Positions 1-8,891 of a stretch of 16,344 bases of DNA are shown here, in pieces. A model generated the notes under the pieces. It saw only the letters and a program-made list of their open reading frames with translations, did no database searches and had not been told where the DNA came from. Every line of letters starts with the position of its first letter. The stretch's first letter is position 1. The position numbers and the translations under genes were made by a program. The DNA comes from Phytophthora quininea (taxonomy: Eukaryota; Oomycota; Peronosporomycetes; Peronosporales; Peronosporaceae), in contig JAAVTG010000769.1 of NCBI GenBank assembly GCA_011947345.1, positions 1 through 16,344 on the forward strand. The letters are read 5' to 3'.

Positions 1-653
1 ACGCTCGACAGAAACTCGGCTCGCTGCTCGGAGATGCTGAAGATCTTAGCCGGCGCAAGACTCTCACTGCTGCCGCGCTCCCTCGCTTATGAACGGTTTG
101 GCTTCGACCGCACTTCACGACCGACGAGACCAGACTGCACCTCTACAACTGCTTTGTTCTGCCAATCCTATTGTACGACAGCGGTACATGAGCCTTGACG
201 ACGTCGGAACACGGTCTGGAAATTTTCCACCGCCGCCAGCTCCGAAAGGTGCTCAACATTCGCTACCCCCGTCACGTCTCCAATCGGACCCTGTATGAGA
301 TCTGCCGCGAACGTCCGCTTCGACACCGGATCACAGCCTCACGTTGGGGCCTATTTGGCCACATCTTAAGACGACCAGATATCCCAGCTTACACTCAAAT
401 GGCGGCATACTTCTCTACCAACGACGCAGAGAAATGGTGAGGCCGGCCGCGAACAACCTTGTCACGCATCTTAGACAAAGATCTCGACTCATGCGGTTGC
501 GGACACCGACTTCGCACGGCGAGCGACCTGGACGACCTTCGACGATTAGCTCTGGGCAAACCAAAGTGGAAACGACTTACGGATTCAATTATGGACGCAC
601 TACCAGCAAAGGAGGCCCAGCATATGCGGACACGACTCCATGACGCCGACTAG
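1..653 (+). pseudogene. LINE (non-LTR) reverse transcriptase, C-terminal remnant
   Basis: One reading frame (codons starting at multiples of 3) carries the characteristic distal part of a LINE RT/endonuclease ORF. It shows an LGSLLGDAEDLSRR stretch near 15-60, a YNCFVLPILLYDSGT stretch near 140-188, a leucine/arginine-rich FHRRQLRKVLNIRYP segment near 222-266, a GLFGHILRRPD segment near 350, and a final KPKWKRLTDSIMDAL segment before TAG at 651-653. Such segments lie downstream of the RT palm in LINE ORF2 proteins. The frame is interrupted by three in-frame TGA codons at 90-92, 189-191 and 438-440, so it is inactive. It continues leftward beyond the window. The clade (RTE, CR1, L1 or other) cannot be decided from this piece. 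No poly-A tail or target-site duplication is obvious after 653. Confidence 0.75.
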
Positions 654-825
654 TTAAATTGAGTCTAGCGCAGGCATAACTTCGGCTACGGGAAAATATC
701 ACCCATTTCATTTCCGACACCATACCTCAACGACGCTCCCGCAATTAGTTCTCCAAAGACCAACGCATTCAAATCCGCCGTCACCACAAGTTGTATTCTG
801 TGCTGACCCAAAATAATCTGGCGTA

Positions 826-1860
826 GTGGGCTCAAAGTCGTTCGAGCCCGCAGTACGTCCTGGACATGCAACCATTTCCAAGATTCAGAAGGACAAGGCG
901 CATTTGCGCGTAATGCTGACGGGTCTGAACGACTGCCGCCGTTGTTTGTTGCGAAGTCTAAAAGCCCAGGGGCTTATCGAATACCACGGCAGATGCGCTG
1001 AACTACACGAACAGTCTCAAGGCACGGATGGCACGTCTAATCTTCGCGAAGTGGATTCGTGATCTAAATACTACGTTCAAGACCCAGTAACATAAGTGCC
1101 TGTTGTTGCTGGACAACGCAACTGTCCATGGTAGCTTTGAAGCCGGCGAACCACCGCACCTCGAGGTGCTATTTCTTCCACCCAACACTACGAGCAAACT
1201 TCAACCACTTGACGCAGGTATAATTGCTGCTTTCACGAGGCGCTACCACCGCCTACACATTCAGTACGCCCTGGACAAGCTGGATGCCAGTCCTGGCATG
1301 GACTTCATCGCTGCTAGCAAGATCTACAATGTTCCTATCCATCAAGCGATATTGCGGTGCATTGATTGCTGGAATGAGATATCCAGTTCCCTGTCCACCA
1401 AATGATGGAATCACACAGGCCTTCTTGAGCACCATACGTGCGAGTGGGCGGCGTCCGACGAATCTGTAGAAATGAAATTATGGGGGCTTGCGCTTAATGC
1501 TCGGACAGCTACAGCTGAACGACCCTATGACAATGGAGGACGTGCTGAACCCCGCTGAAGAAAAATTGCTACGAAGAAACCTAATGACGAGGACTTCTGC
1601 AACCCGATAACGAGCCAGACGACGAAGACGAGGTCATTAACGCCACGCCTCCGCCGATGGAGATGACAACAGCAGATATCAAGGAGGATCTCCAGTTTAT
1701 TGTCAAGTCCATTGCTCAGTGCGATGAAAAAGGGCTTCCAGATGGCGCAGTACGCGGCCTCCGTGCTCTCCTGCGCGAATATCGAGAAGAGTTGCGCGAA
1801 AACAAGGCGCACGGCAGCAAATGTCCTTCCGCGACTGCTTCTCCGCTGGATAACCTTACT
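826..1860 (+). pseudogene. pogo/Tigger-type DDE transposase, decayed
   Basis: Pieces in all three frames line up in the order of a Tigger/pogo (CENP-B-related) transposase. A KIQKDKA segment lies near 880-905 and NADGSERLPPLFVAKSKSP near 911-970. A WIRDLN segment near 1050 is followed by an in-frame TAA at 1088-1090. The catalytic block LLLLDNATVHG then follows, with its Asp codon at 1112-1114, and LPPNTTSKLQPLDAG has its Asp codon at 1211-1213. The two acidic residues are 33 positions apart, as expected for the DD(30-36)D spacing of this family. Downstream, WNHTGLLEH (near 1405) and a DDEDE-rich helical tail (about 1615-1860) complete the usual C-terminus. The N-terminal helix-turn-helix and first catalytic Asp were not recognised. 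At least three frame changes and two stops show it is dead, and older than the other elements here. It would have catalysed cut-and-paste transposition at TA sites. Confidence 0.75.
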
Positions 1861-1891
1861 TTTCAACACTGTATAGCTCCGATAGTTAAGC

Positions 1892-2037
1892 ACCCCTCTA
1901 TTAGGATATCGAAGAATTTTTATGTCTATAGTCCTCAAGAGGAATATTATATAGGGCTTGTATGAAGTGGTTATTCGGGAACCGACTACTATTCTTATAA
2001 AGCGTATATTCTTATGGAGGGGAGAATATAGAGGGGT
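1892..2037. repeat. Short inverted-repeat-flanked AT-rich segment
   Basis: A perfect 10-bp inverted repeat (ACCCCTCTAT at 1892-1901, its complement at 2028-2037) bounds about 146 bp of A/T-rich sequence. A TGTATAGC octamer lies outside each arm (1870-1877 and 2043-2050) but not directly abutting. It could be a MITE-like relic, the end of the neighbouring Tigger element, or the 5' leader of the hAT gene that starts at 2078. No coding signal is visible. Confidence 0.35.
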
Positions 2038-2077
2038 TTGTTTGTATAGCCTCAGCTCACGTTTAGCAGGATCCGAG

Positions 2078-4554
2078 ATGGCAGGAGGGCGCCAGCCTGA
2101 CCCCTCACAAGGCACTTCAAGCGCTTGACAGAGCTGGGTGTGGCACCAGGTGGCTACACCTACAGAGAGTGTAGGTTTTGCCGAGCTGCGAGCAATGAAC
2201 TGGGCGCGTCACCACCCAAGCCAATTGTCGGAAGGCCACGCAACTACGCCAGCCACCTGAATAAGTGCAAGTATTATTTGGCAAGGCAGCTCCCTGAAGC
2301 ATCACCAAGTACACCAAATGCTGTACCTCATGAGACAAGTCCTGTTGCATCCACAGACGAAAACCCTGCAGCAACCCCAACATCGGTGCAGACACGGTCC
2401 CAGTCTCGACAAGTCGCTTTGCCGCAAGTTCGTATCGGATCACGGACTACAGGTCCTTCGCGCGCGTGCCGGGTGTTGGTGATGAAGAAGCGCTCTTCTC
2501 CAAAGCAAGGGCAGAAGTCTCCCCTCACCAAAAAGCGGAAGTTTTCCAGAGCAGAAGTGAAAGAAATTGAGCGCTTTCTTATCGAACTCCACGCTGATAA
2601 TCACCTTGCCGATAGATTTATCGAGCAACCATCTACACTACGGTTCCTGGAATTATTGTGTCCTGGTGTGACGGATGTACTTCCTTCCCGACGAGCATTG
2701 GGCGGCAGAGTTCTCACAGAGCACGCTACGCGGTGCAAAAATCTGGATATTGCGGCTCTAAAGTCAATGCAGAAAACTACTAAAGGCTGGGTCAACTTCC
2801 TCTCAGATGTGTGGAAAAATATCGGTAAGGATCACTTGCTTGGCTGTCAGCTCACACTCTTCGGAGTGCTGCTTACGTATGCACTACTTCCGGCAGGCGA
2901 GGACCACCACGGCTTGGCGGTTGCAAGGCAAATGGAGCAGGTGCTGGAGCAAGCCCAACAGGAGGGATGGCGTATTGGAGCAATTATCACGGACAATGCG
3001 GGGAGTGCGGCCGAGCCCGCCGCATTTTAGCGCTGCGATGGCCCCAGATTGTATTTCTTTTGCTTCGCTCATGATATCAATAACTTGGTCAAGGCGGTGC
3101 TGCAGTCATCGTTTGCCAACGTAGCTGGTCAAGCTGCTACCATTGTGAATACTTTAAACGCGTCTTCATCCAAGTGGCTGCCACGACTACTAAAGGTGAT
3201 GAAGAAATTCTATGGGAAGGCATTGGGATTGCGAACACTGTGTGAGACGCGCTGGAACTCCATGCAAGGGTGCTTTGCATCTCTTTTGCGCGTGCGGTCA
3301 GCAATGCAAACGTTTTATCGCCAGTATCGGGACCACAGCGACTTCCCTAGCGTGCTGTGCAAACTTGGTGACCAGTTTTTGGGAAGACCTTGACAACGCT
3401 GAAGCCATTATTGCACCACTGTCCTACGCATCTTACAGGCTCCAGCGCGATGAAAACACGGTCGGCGACGTCGTATTTTCGTTTTGCGAGATTTACAAGG
3501 GCTTCCAGCATCAATTCGTTCACCGAGACCGACTTATTTCATGTGTTGAAGCCCGCTGGCGAAAATGCGAGCAACCGCTGTTTATGCTCGGGTTTGCATT
3601 GCATCCAGTGTACGTCGAGAGTGCGCGCATGTTGCCCGACACAGAAGTCTCAGGTATTGGCTCTTTGTGCAAGATAGCTGTTTACTACTATCGTCGCTTA
3701 TTTGCTGCCGAAGATATTGGCGAGATTCGTCGTGATATGCTGTCGTGGTTGAAAGGACGGTTTACTCATGCAGCTGCAAGTGAATTTCCTGGTTGCCCAT
3801 GGGAATATTGGGAATTAGTTGCGGCCGAACGTAGCAAAAGCAAACTCCCCTGCTTGCGATGAGAGTACTATCAATTGCTGTGAACACAGCTACATGTGAG
3901 CGTCTGTTTAGTGATCTAGCGTTAACCCACACTGGTAAGCGCAATCGCATGGCGGCAAACAAAGCTTTAGACTTTCACACGGTGGCGAAGCACGTTCGCC
4001 AACGCGCAAACAAGGATATCGATGTGTCCAAGAACCCTCACAAGAAATTACTGATCTCTGCGAAGGAAAGAAGAATCATTTTAGACGCCACAAGCAGCTC
4101 AACAATGTTCACACCGTCACCAAGACAACAGAATTTACCTGGTGAAGAACGTGAGGATAGCGACAACGAAGATCCTGGTGACGGAGTCGATGGCGCTCCA
4201 ACAATTCATCTGTGGGAGGAATATTTCGACGAGGTTCTGGAGGACATCGAGATCGGTACTGGGTATGAACAAGCCCACCGCAATGGGTCGAGAGCGTCGC
4301 CAGCGGAAGGGTCGACCGTCGCGACAGTATCAGAACCAGCAGCGACGCCAGGAGGGTCGACAGCAGTGCCAACGTTGGGAAGGTCGACTCCAGCAACAGC
4401 GTCAGTGTCCAAGGATGGCACCGAGTTGGAAAAAATTGCTGATGCACATAAACCACCGCTTCCACACGAAAATGTAAAAAAATATCCCCAAGAAGCTACG
4501 ATGCTAACCGGCTTTTGCGGTCAGAAGGCGAAGCTGTCGCAGTTGCTTGGGTAG
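2078..4554 (+). CDS. hAT-family transposase (BED finger, frame-broken)
   Basis: A hAT cut-and-paste transposase of roughly 820 codons read across several frames. The start is taken at ATG 2078 because upstream frames close. A BED-type zinc finger follows (Cys codons near 2170 and 2179, then an ASHLNKC His/Cys pair near 2251-2272), and a basic linker. The RNase H-like core has SDVWKN (Asp codon 2806-2808) and IITDNAG (Asp codon 2992-2994). A CFAHDINN segment lies near 3061 and ETRWNSM near 3245. The C-terminal dimerisation motif ATCERLFSDLALTHTGKRNRM falls near 3888-3955, followed by an acidic, Ser/Thr/Pro-rich tail ending in TAG at 4554. Frame changes sit at base runs: C4 at 2101-2104, G4 at 3000-3003, T4 at 3058-3061, T5 at 3376-3380 and C4 at 3847-3850. 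The only in-frame stop seen (3028-3030) lies between two of these. Terminal inverted repeats and the 8-bp duplication expected of hAT elements were not found. Confidence 0.85.
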
Positions 4555-4622
4555 AGATGAATAGTTGAAAAACGTAGTTGCTGTTCGATGCTTTTTCGAG
4601 AGCGATTATCATGACATAATCC
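4555..4622. other. Convergent gap between hAT gene and minus-strand gene
   Basis: A 68-bp A/T-rich interval separates the hAT stop from the stop of the minus-strand gene. It contains an imperfect GATTAT...ATAATC hairpin near 4605-4622. No hAT terminal repeat could be assigned. Confidence 0.3.
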
Positions 4623-5802
4623 TCAATCTTTAGCTATAGCTGTGTAAGCGCAGCAAAACGCAGTCCACCGTCTACGCGGTCCACAAGACTTCCAGCAGCT
4701 CTCACCTTTTGCTGTTATTGCCTTATATGCGTCACAAATATGAAAGAACTCCTTTAACGAACACTCGACAATTGCACTTTGTAGACCCGCAGACATCAAA
4801 GCTGGATCGGAAATCTTGCGCTGGATAGCAGTGGAGATATGGGGGTCATAGAATCTATTCATGCCAGGAATTTCAGCCAACTTCGTGGCGACGTCGGTGT
4901 CGATAATGCATCCCAGCGCCTCGCTTTCCCTTTTTGTTGTGGTTGAACGCGTAGTCCCCACGGAGAGTCCGCACGCGTGTCTTCGAAGACGTCGCCAAGG
5001 ACTAGACGGCCCCTAAAGATGATGGTGCTGGATGGAATAGATTGGCTGACCGTGAGTGCTTCCCGGTCTGGAAATCTTTGCGGCTCTAGATGGCCCCTAG
5101 GTAAAGTTTCCTCCGATCTGTTGCAGTGAGTTTGTCATCGCCTCGAAGTTTTGCGCTGGAAGCAGCTCACGGCGGTCAGCCTTGTGTCGAAGTAATTGCA
5201 CGGCATCAGGATAACCGAATTGTCAGGGTATCCGAGTTGCTGCCGTCCGTCAGACGTGTTTGCGGACACTTGGCCAACAATATCTTGACGATATCTTTTA
5301 AGACGTCAGTACCAGCCACTGCCAGCAGGCACGTCATGAAGGTTTCTCCTCGCGAACTCCTACTTCTCCACCATCTGCCTAAGTCCACAAACACGCTAAA
5401 CCATCATCTTCTTCTGCTGCTGAATGACCAGCAATTTCTCGGTGTCTATTGGTAGGACGCCCACACCAACACTGGCCGACAGCTGCAGCTTAGCCATCAC
5501 GATGCCCTCGCGCACAGAATGGACTGCGTCTTTGCTGGCCGCCGCCGCCAGCTCGTGCAGGAGGCGGAAGACCCCGGCCAGCTCCCGACGTTTGTGATGC
5601 TCTGCCTGTCGTCGTCGTCCATGTAGTAGAATAGTAGGCCGCTGGGGGTTGCAATAGTTCCGAGAACATCAACAGCATGCAGCCCAGTCCTCACCGAAGT
5701 GATCTTGTCCACGAGCGCCCCGTCAGGTGCTGCTACTTGACACCACGATGAGCTGTACGAGCGCAAACTTCTCGCGAAGAGCACGACAAGAAGTGTGGAC
5801 AC
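4623..5802 (-). pseudogene. Unidentified protein gene, frame-broken
   Basis: Three stretches of convincing protein-like reading frame lie head to tail on the minus strand. The first (about 5802-5395) includes a GTIATPSGLLFYYMDDDD segment, then an Ala/Leu-rich helix-like segment, then KLQLSASVGVGVLPIDTEK, and ends at a TAG near 5390. The middle (about 5394-5000) includes LLAVAGTDVLKDIVKILL and IPSSTIIFRGRLVLGDVF in different frames. The third (4961-4623) includes EALGCIIDTDVATKLAEIPG and ISDPALMSAGLQSAIVECSL and ends at TGA. Frame changes occur at a three-base run at 5583-5585, near 5225, near 4925-4965 and elsewhere. I do not recognise the family. The first part has the alternating beta/alpha look of a small alpha-beta domain, but that is impression only. 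It could be a real gene with introns and sequencing errors, two genes, or a pseudogene. Confidence 0.45.
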
Positions 5803-5953
5803 ATTTTAATCTAATTTTTAAACTTTGCGTAAAAACGTTTAATTAGCCTTGGCCGAAACTCGCTCAAAAGTCCATCTGCCCACAGCTTCCGGCCATTTGG
5901 CCGGGACGGACTTTTTATGATTGGCCGGAAAAGAGGGACTTGCCATCACTGGA
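5803..5953. other. A/T-rich interval left of the retrotransposon
   Basis: About 150 bp with T/A-rich runs (5808-5850), then two GGCCGG-containing stretches near 5889-5935. It would serve as the upstream region of the minus-strand gene ending at 5802. No coding signal, and nothing resembling the missing N-terminal half of lon, is present here. Confidence 0.4.
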
Positions 5954-5973
5954 TGGAGGCCACGTGGCCTCCA
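5954..5973. repeat. 20-bp perfect palindrome at LTR end
   Basis: TGGAGGCCACGTGGCCTCCA equals its own reverse complement and is centred on CACGTG (an E-box/G-box core). It forms the outer end of the LTR and recurs at 12593-12612. In a transcript it would form a 10-bp stem with little or no loop. A role in RNA 3'-end formation, factor binding or integrase recognition is inference. Confidence 0.9.
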
Positions 5974-6058
5974 CAGCTGCCCAACGTCTGCTGTTATATT
6001 AAAAATACTATACTATACAATTCCTAGACATTTAAATCCTTTCCTCTGATTGGATACA
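5954..6058 (-). repeat. 3' LTR of the gypsy element
   Basis: This 105-bp direct repeat matches 12593-12697 with one difference. In element orientation it begins with TGTATCC and ends with GCCTCCA. It contains an inverted CCAAT box (ATTGG at 6049-6053 on the plus strand), an ATTTAAAT palindrome at 6030-6037, an A/T-rich TATA-like tract near 5997-6020, and a terminal 20-bp palindrome at 5954-5973. It is very short for a gypsy LTR. Confidence 0.93.
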
Positions 6059-6069
6059 CTCACCCCTCC
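6059..6069 (-). other. Polypurine tract next to 3' LTR
   Basis: On the minus strand the eleven bases immediately 5' of the 3' LTR read GGAGGGGTGAG, almost all purines. This is the expected site for plus-strand DNA priming, at the expected place, and it supports the LTR boundary chosen. Confidence 0.7.
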
Positions 6070-6119
6070 ACAGAAATCACTCTCACTTCGGAATCTTCGC
6101 TGGACTGCCGCCGCTCGAC

Positions 6120-6320
6120 CGCTGTCGCTTGGGCTGCCGCCGCCGCTGTTACTGGGCCGCCGCTGCTGTTGTTGGGCCGCTGCTGTTGGACCGCCGCCGC
6201 TTGTTGGGCCGCTGCCGCTGTTGGGCCGCCGCCGCTTGTTGGGCCTCCGCTGCTGTTGTTGGGCCGCCGCTGCTGTTGGGCCGCTGCCGCTTGTTGGGCC
6301 TCCGCTTGTTGGCTGGGCTG
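6120..6320. repeat. GGGCCGCCGCTGCTGTTG-type imperfect tandem repeat
   Basis: About 200 bp built from irregular copies of GGGCCGCCGC, TGCTGTTGTT and CGCTTGTTGGGCC units, inside the retrotransposon between cargo ORF and 3' LTR. Several frames stay open only because of the repeat. On the minus strand one frame gives a Gln/Ala/Asn/Ser/Gly/Pro-rich low-complexity peptide (6428-6060). The plus-strand frames give implausible Trp/Cys/Leu-rich peptides. Whether any of this is translated is unknown. Confidence 0.75.
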
Positions 6321-6659
6321 TGGAGCGTGGAATTCGTCGGCGCTTGGCTGTCCTCGGTGCTTCGGTACCGTGGCCGGATCCTGGTGTTGGATGGAGACCG
6401 CCGCTTCTGCAGCTCGGTCGTCGGCCACGGCCCCTGTGTTTGTCGGCTTGACTGGTGACGTTGAGCCGCTCGTTGTGCAGGCTGTAGAAGCCCTGCTGAT
6501 CTCTGTGGAGTCGTCCGTTGATGGCTCCTGTGAGGACGGACGTGTCGTCCCACCTTCTCCGCCGCCTGCGGTGCCTTCCCTCCCGTTAACTGATGATAAT
6601 AGACCAAGTGTCGATGACGATCTATGCGGCTTGGCAGATGAGCTTAACGCTGCGGATGA
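6321..6659. other. Region between the tandem repeat and the cargo ORF
   Basis: No confident gene. On the plus strand one frame is open through here and becomes acidic near 6595-6665 (DDNRPSVDDDLCGLADEL), and could be the N-terminal part of the antisense cargo protein in another frame. The evidence is limited to composition and continuity. Confidence 0.3.
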
Positions 6660-7567
6660 CGATGGTCCCGACAGAAGCCGCCCGCTTCAGAGACTTCGTC
6701 GCCGTGCAGATATTCCGCGCGTCTGTCACCCAAAGCCATTGCCTCCCCGCCAGAGCGGCATCCCACTTCCAATTGGAAGAACCACTACGACTTGACGGCT
6801 CCCATTGACCCCAACAAACGTTTCGACTTAGTGCGATTGTTGGATAGCGATGGTGATCCCCACACCGGTCATATCTCGTGCAGTGGAGAGGCCGTCCTCT
6901 TGAATTGAGCTACGTGTGGATGGAGAATCTGGTAGATTATCCTGAGATGATGCGTCAAGTTGATGAATGGAAGGCTTCCGGTTCCAGGCTACCGTTCACG
7001 AAGTACCGGAAAGCGAACTTCGCTGGTGCCTACGCCTCTGATTCTGGCCTGTGCTTTCTGGAGGCATTTCAAATGGCGTGTACCTACCTGGGCCGCCGCG
7101 ACCTGGTCACGCTGAAAATGTGGGACGCGTTTGAGGACGCGTATCCTCGGAACATGGAATACGGTGTCCTTCGCCGAGATGCTGCTGCCTTCTACGAGTA
7201 TCTCCGTTCTCTCCAGATCGAGTTGAATTACGAGAAGCTTTGTCGCAAGGTGGTGAAGAATTCTTACCACAATGTCGAACGCTTTGCTGTCTTCGTTTAT
7301 GGGCTGGATCCGGGAGTTTACCTCACGTGTGCTGGTGATGGAGACCTCGAGCACTGCTTTGTTATCGTCGTTCACTCACCCCAGTTTGTTCAAGTCCTGG
7401 ACGGGTATGATGAGAAGTCCGAACCGCCGTACAAAATTCAAACGCTTGAGAACCAGCTCTGGATTCAATACGTTCGCTTTATGAACTTTGTGGAGATCGT
7501 CCCGGAATTCCAAGGCGGCAGTGGGAAACGCAAGAAGCGCAGCGAAAAGAAGTCGTCAAGAGCCTGA
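6660..7567 (+). CDS. Antisense cargo ORF, cysteine-peptidase-like
   Basis: This ORF lies inside the retrotransposon but opposite to gag-pol, its stop only 46 bp from the pol stop. It is read in two frames. The first part (6660-6905) includes NWKNHYDLTAPIDPNKRFD and LVRLLDSDGDPHTGH. The second (first ATG 6920, to TGA 7565-7567) is about 215 codons. The second part contains SDSGLCFLEAFQMA (Cys codon 7052-7054), DGDLEHCFVIVV (His codon 7352-7354) and VQVLDGYDEK (Asp codon 7400-7402), and ends in a basic GKRKKRSEKK stretch that could be a nuclear localisation signal. A Cys in a helix start, a His opening a beta strand and a following Asp are the hallmark arrangement of papain-fold peptidases, including OTU enzymes; that assignment is inference and I recognise no specific family. 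The frame changes near 6894-6908 by one base. Antisense accessory ORFs in this position are known in some plant gypsy elements. Confidence 0.6.
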
Positions 7568-7613
7568 AGATGTTGCAGTAACTGCGGACGTCTAGGAGAT
7601 ACGCTTTCCCCTT

Positions 7614-7790
7614 TCAATTTCTTTTTCGTCTTCTTCGTTTGGTTTTCCGTTGGTTTTCAAATTCCGCGATCAAGTTTGGAATTTGTGATAAGTTCTCGAC
7701 TGGTTCCCAAGTCGGGTCTTCTTCTCCCACCCACTCCACCAGAAACTGCACGCGCCGTTTTCGTGTTCGTTTCCGAGGAGTCGATTCACG
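7614..7790 (-). CDS. Chromodomain at pol C-terminus
   Basis: This segment contains the chromodomain signature VQFLVEWVGEEDPTWEPVEN, followed by a short LIAEF segment and a Lys/Arg-rich tail ending at a TGA complementary to 7614-7616. The aromatic W...W pattern is the histone-tail reader fold found after the integrase in chromoviruses, where it steers integration toward marked chromatin. It is in a different frame from the upstream integrase tail. The break lies near 7773-7780, where a single base appears to be missing. It should be regarded as the last domain of the pol polyprotein. Confidence 0.85.
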   Translation of the reverse strand, partial: RESTPRKRTRKRRVQFLVEWVGEEDPTWEPVENLSQIPNLIAEFENQRKTKRRRRKRN

Positions 7791-8891
7791 AGTTGGCCGA
7801 TACTTCCGTCGGCCATTACCACATCATGGGGGCGGGAACTTCGTGTCGGCGTGATGTAAGGTTTTAACGACCCCGTGTTAAAAACTGGATGGAGCTTGTT
7901 TCCTGACTGGATATTCAGCTCATATGCGTGGTTATGGATGCGTCGGACAACACTGTATGGTCCAATCCACTTCGGCCCCAATTTCGACGAATTTGGCAAC
8001 CCTGTGTGTTTTGGGTCCAAATGCTGCGTGCTAAGGTACACACGATCGCCGACTTGGAATTTTGCTCTTGACGATTGTGGTTGTACACATCTTTCATCCG
8101 CTCTTGTGCCTGCGCTAGAGCTTCACGACATCGCAACAGTATTGCAGCTTGTTTCTCTTGGAATTCGACTCCACGTTTGCTGATGACCACTCCCTTTAGT
8201 TGCTCCGTGGTCAATTGCAGAGGGTTCAAAGGAACGTATCCCAGGTCTGCCTCGAAGGGAGTAGTCTTCGTGCTCGAATTCACGGTCGAGTTAACTGCAA
8301 ACTCTGCGTTGGCAAGGTGGAGATCCCAGTCGTCCTGCTGTGGCCCCACAAAACTACGAAGATATTCTTCCAGCGTCCGATTCATTCGTTCCGTCTGACC
8401 GTCGCCTTGAGCACGATGGGCTACCGTCATGTTCAGCGTCGTGCCGATGGACTTGAAAACGTACTGCCAAAAGGCAGACACGAATTTGCGATCTCGATCG
8501 GACACGATGCTTGTCGGCATTCCGTGATGTCGCCAGATGTGGTCGATGAACAGACGAGCTACACCTTCTGCTGTTACCGTTTTCGTAGTCGGCACGAAGT
8601 GACATCTCTTGGTCAATCGGTCGACAACTACCCAGATCGAGTCTACTTTGCCCTTCGTGGGTGGTAGATCCGTGATGAAGTCCATGGAAATGGATCGCCA
8701 TCTTTCATCTGGTATACGAAGTGGTTCTAGGAGTCCTGGTGGTTTCGTCAACCGTGGCTTGTTCCGACGACATGGTTCACAGTCTGCAATGTACTTTTGA
8801 ATCGACTTGAACATCTTGGACCAGTACCAATTTCGCGCTAGCGATAAGTACGTGCGCTCTGCACCGGGGTGGCCCCGTAGTTGGACTCGTG
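7790..8891 (-). CDS. Integrase domain of gypsy pol
   Basis: The integrase inserts the element cDNA into host DNA. Reading along the minus strand, the HHCC zinc-binding region begins with a His codon at 8889-8891 (ECHES) and continues with a GHPGAERTY segment and CEPCRRNK. The catalytic core has SMDFITDLP (first Asp), SIVSDRDRKF (second Asp) and GDGQTERMNRT (Glu), a complete DDE triad. The C-terminal part has LGPKWIGPYSVVRRI and HPVFNTGSLKPY, the GPY/F module typical of gypsy integrases. Two frame breaks affect it: at the four-base run 8873-8876 inside the zinc region, and at the T4 run 8060-8063 before the GPY module. All catalytic residues are preserved. Confidence 0.9.

Noticed and set aside
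1..653. Alternative genetic code with TGA read as an amino acid
   Set aside because: The THEM6-like gene, gag and pol end at TGA and use TGG for Trp, so the standard code applies.
686..871. 61-codon minus-strand open frame
   Set aside because: No recognisable motif, and it overlaps the degraded 5' part of the Tigger element.
1525..2115. 196-codon minus-strand open frame
   Set aside because: It runs antisense to the recognisable acidic tail of the Tigger transposase and through the A/T-rich inverted-repeat segment, with no domain; treated as a shadow.
4280..4410. GGTCGA motif recurring four times in the hAT gene
   Set aside because: Spacing is irregular (about 36-42 bp) and it encodes a Ser/Thr/Ala/Pro-rich tail; it looks like a low-complexity linker, not a functional repeat.
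6050..6795. Plus-strand open frames rich in Trp, Cys, Leu and Pro
   Set aside because: Composition follows directly from the GC-rich tandem repeat; there is no credible protein signal before about 6595.
6878..6880. GTG as the start of the cargo ORF
   Set aside because: Non-ATG starts are not expected in an oomycete nuclear gene. The better start is ATG 6920, or a more upstream start if the frame change near 6900 is an error.
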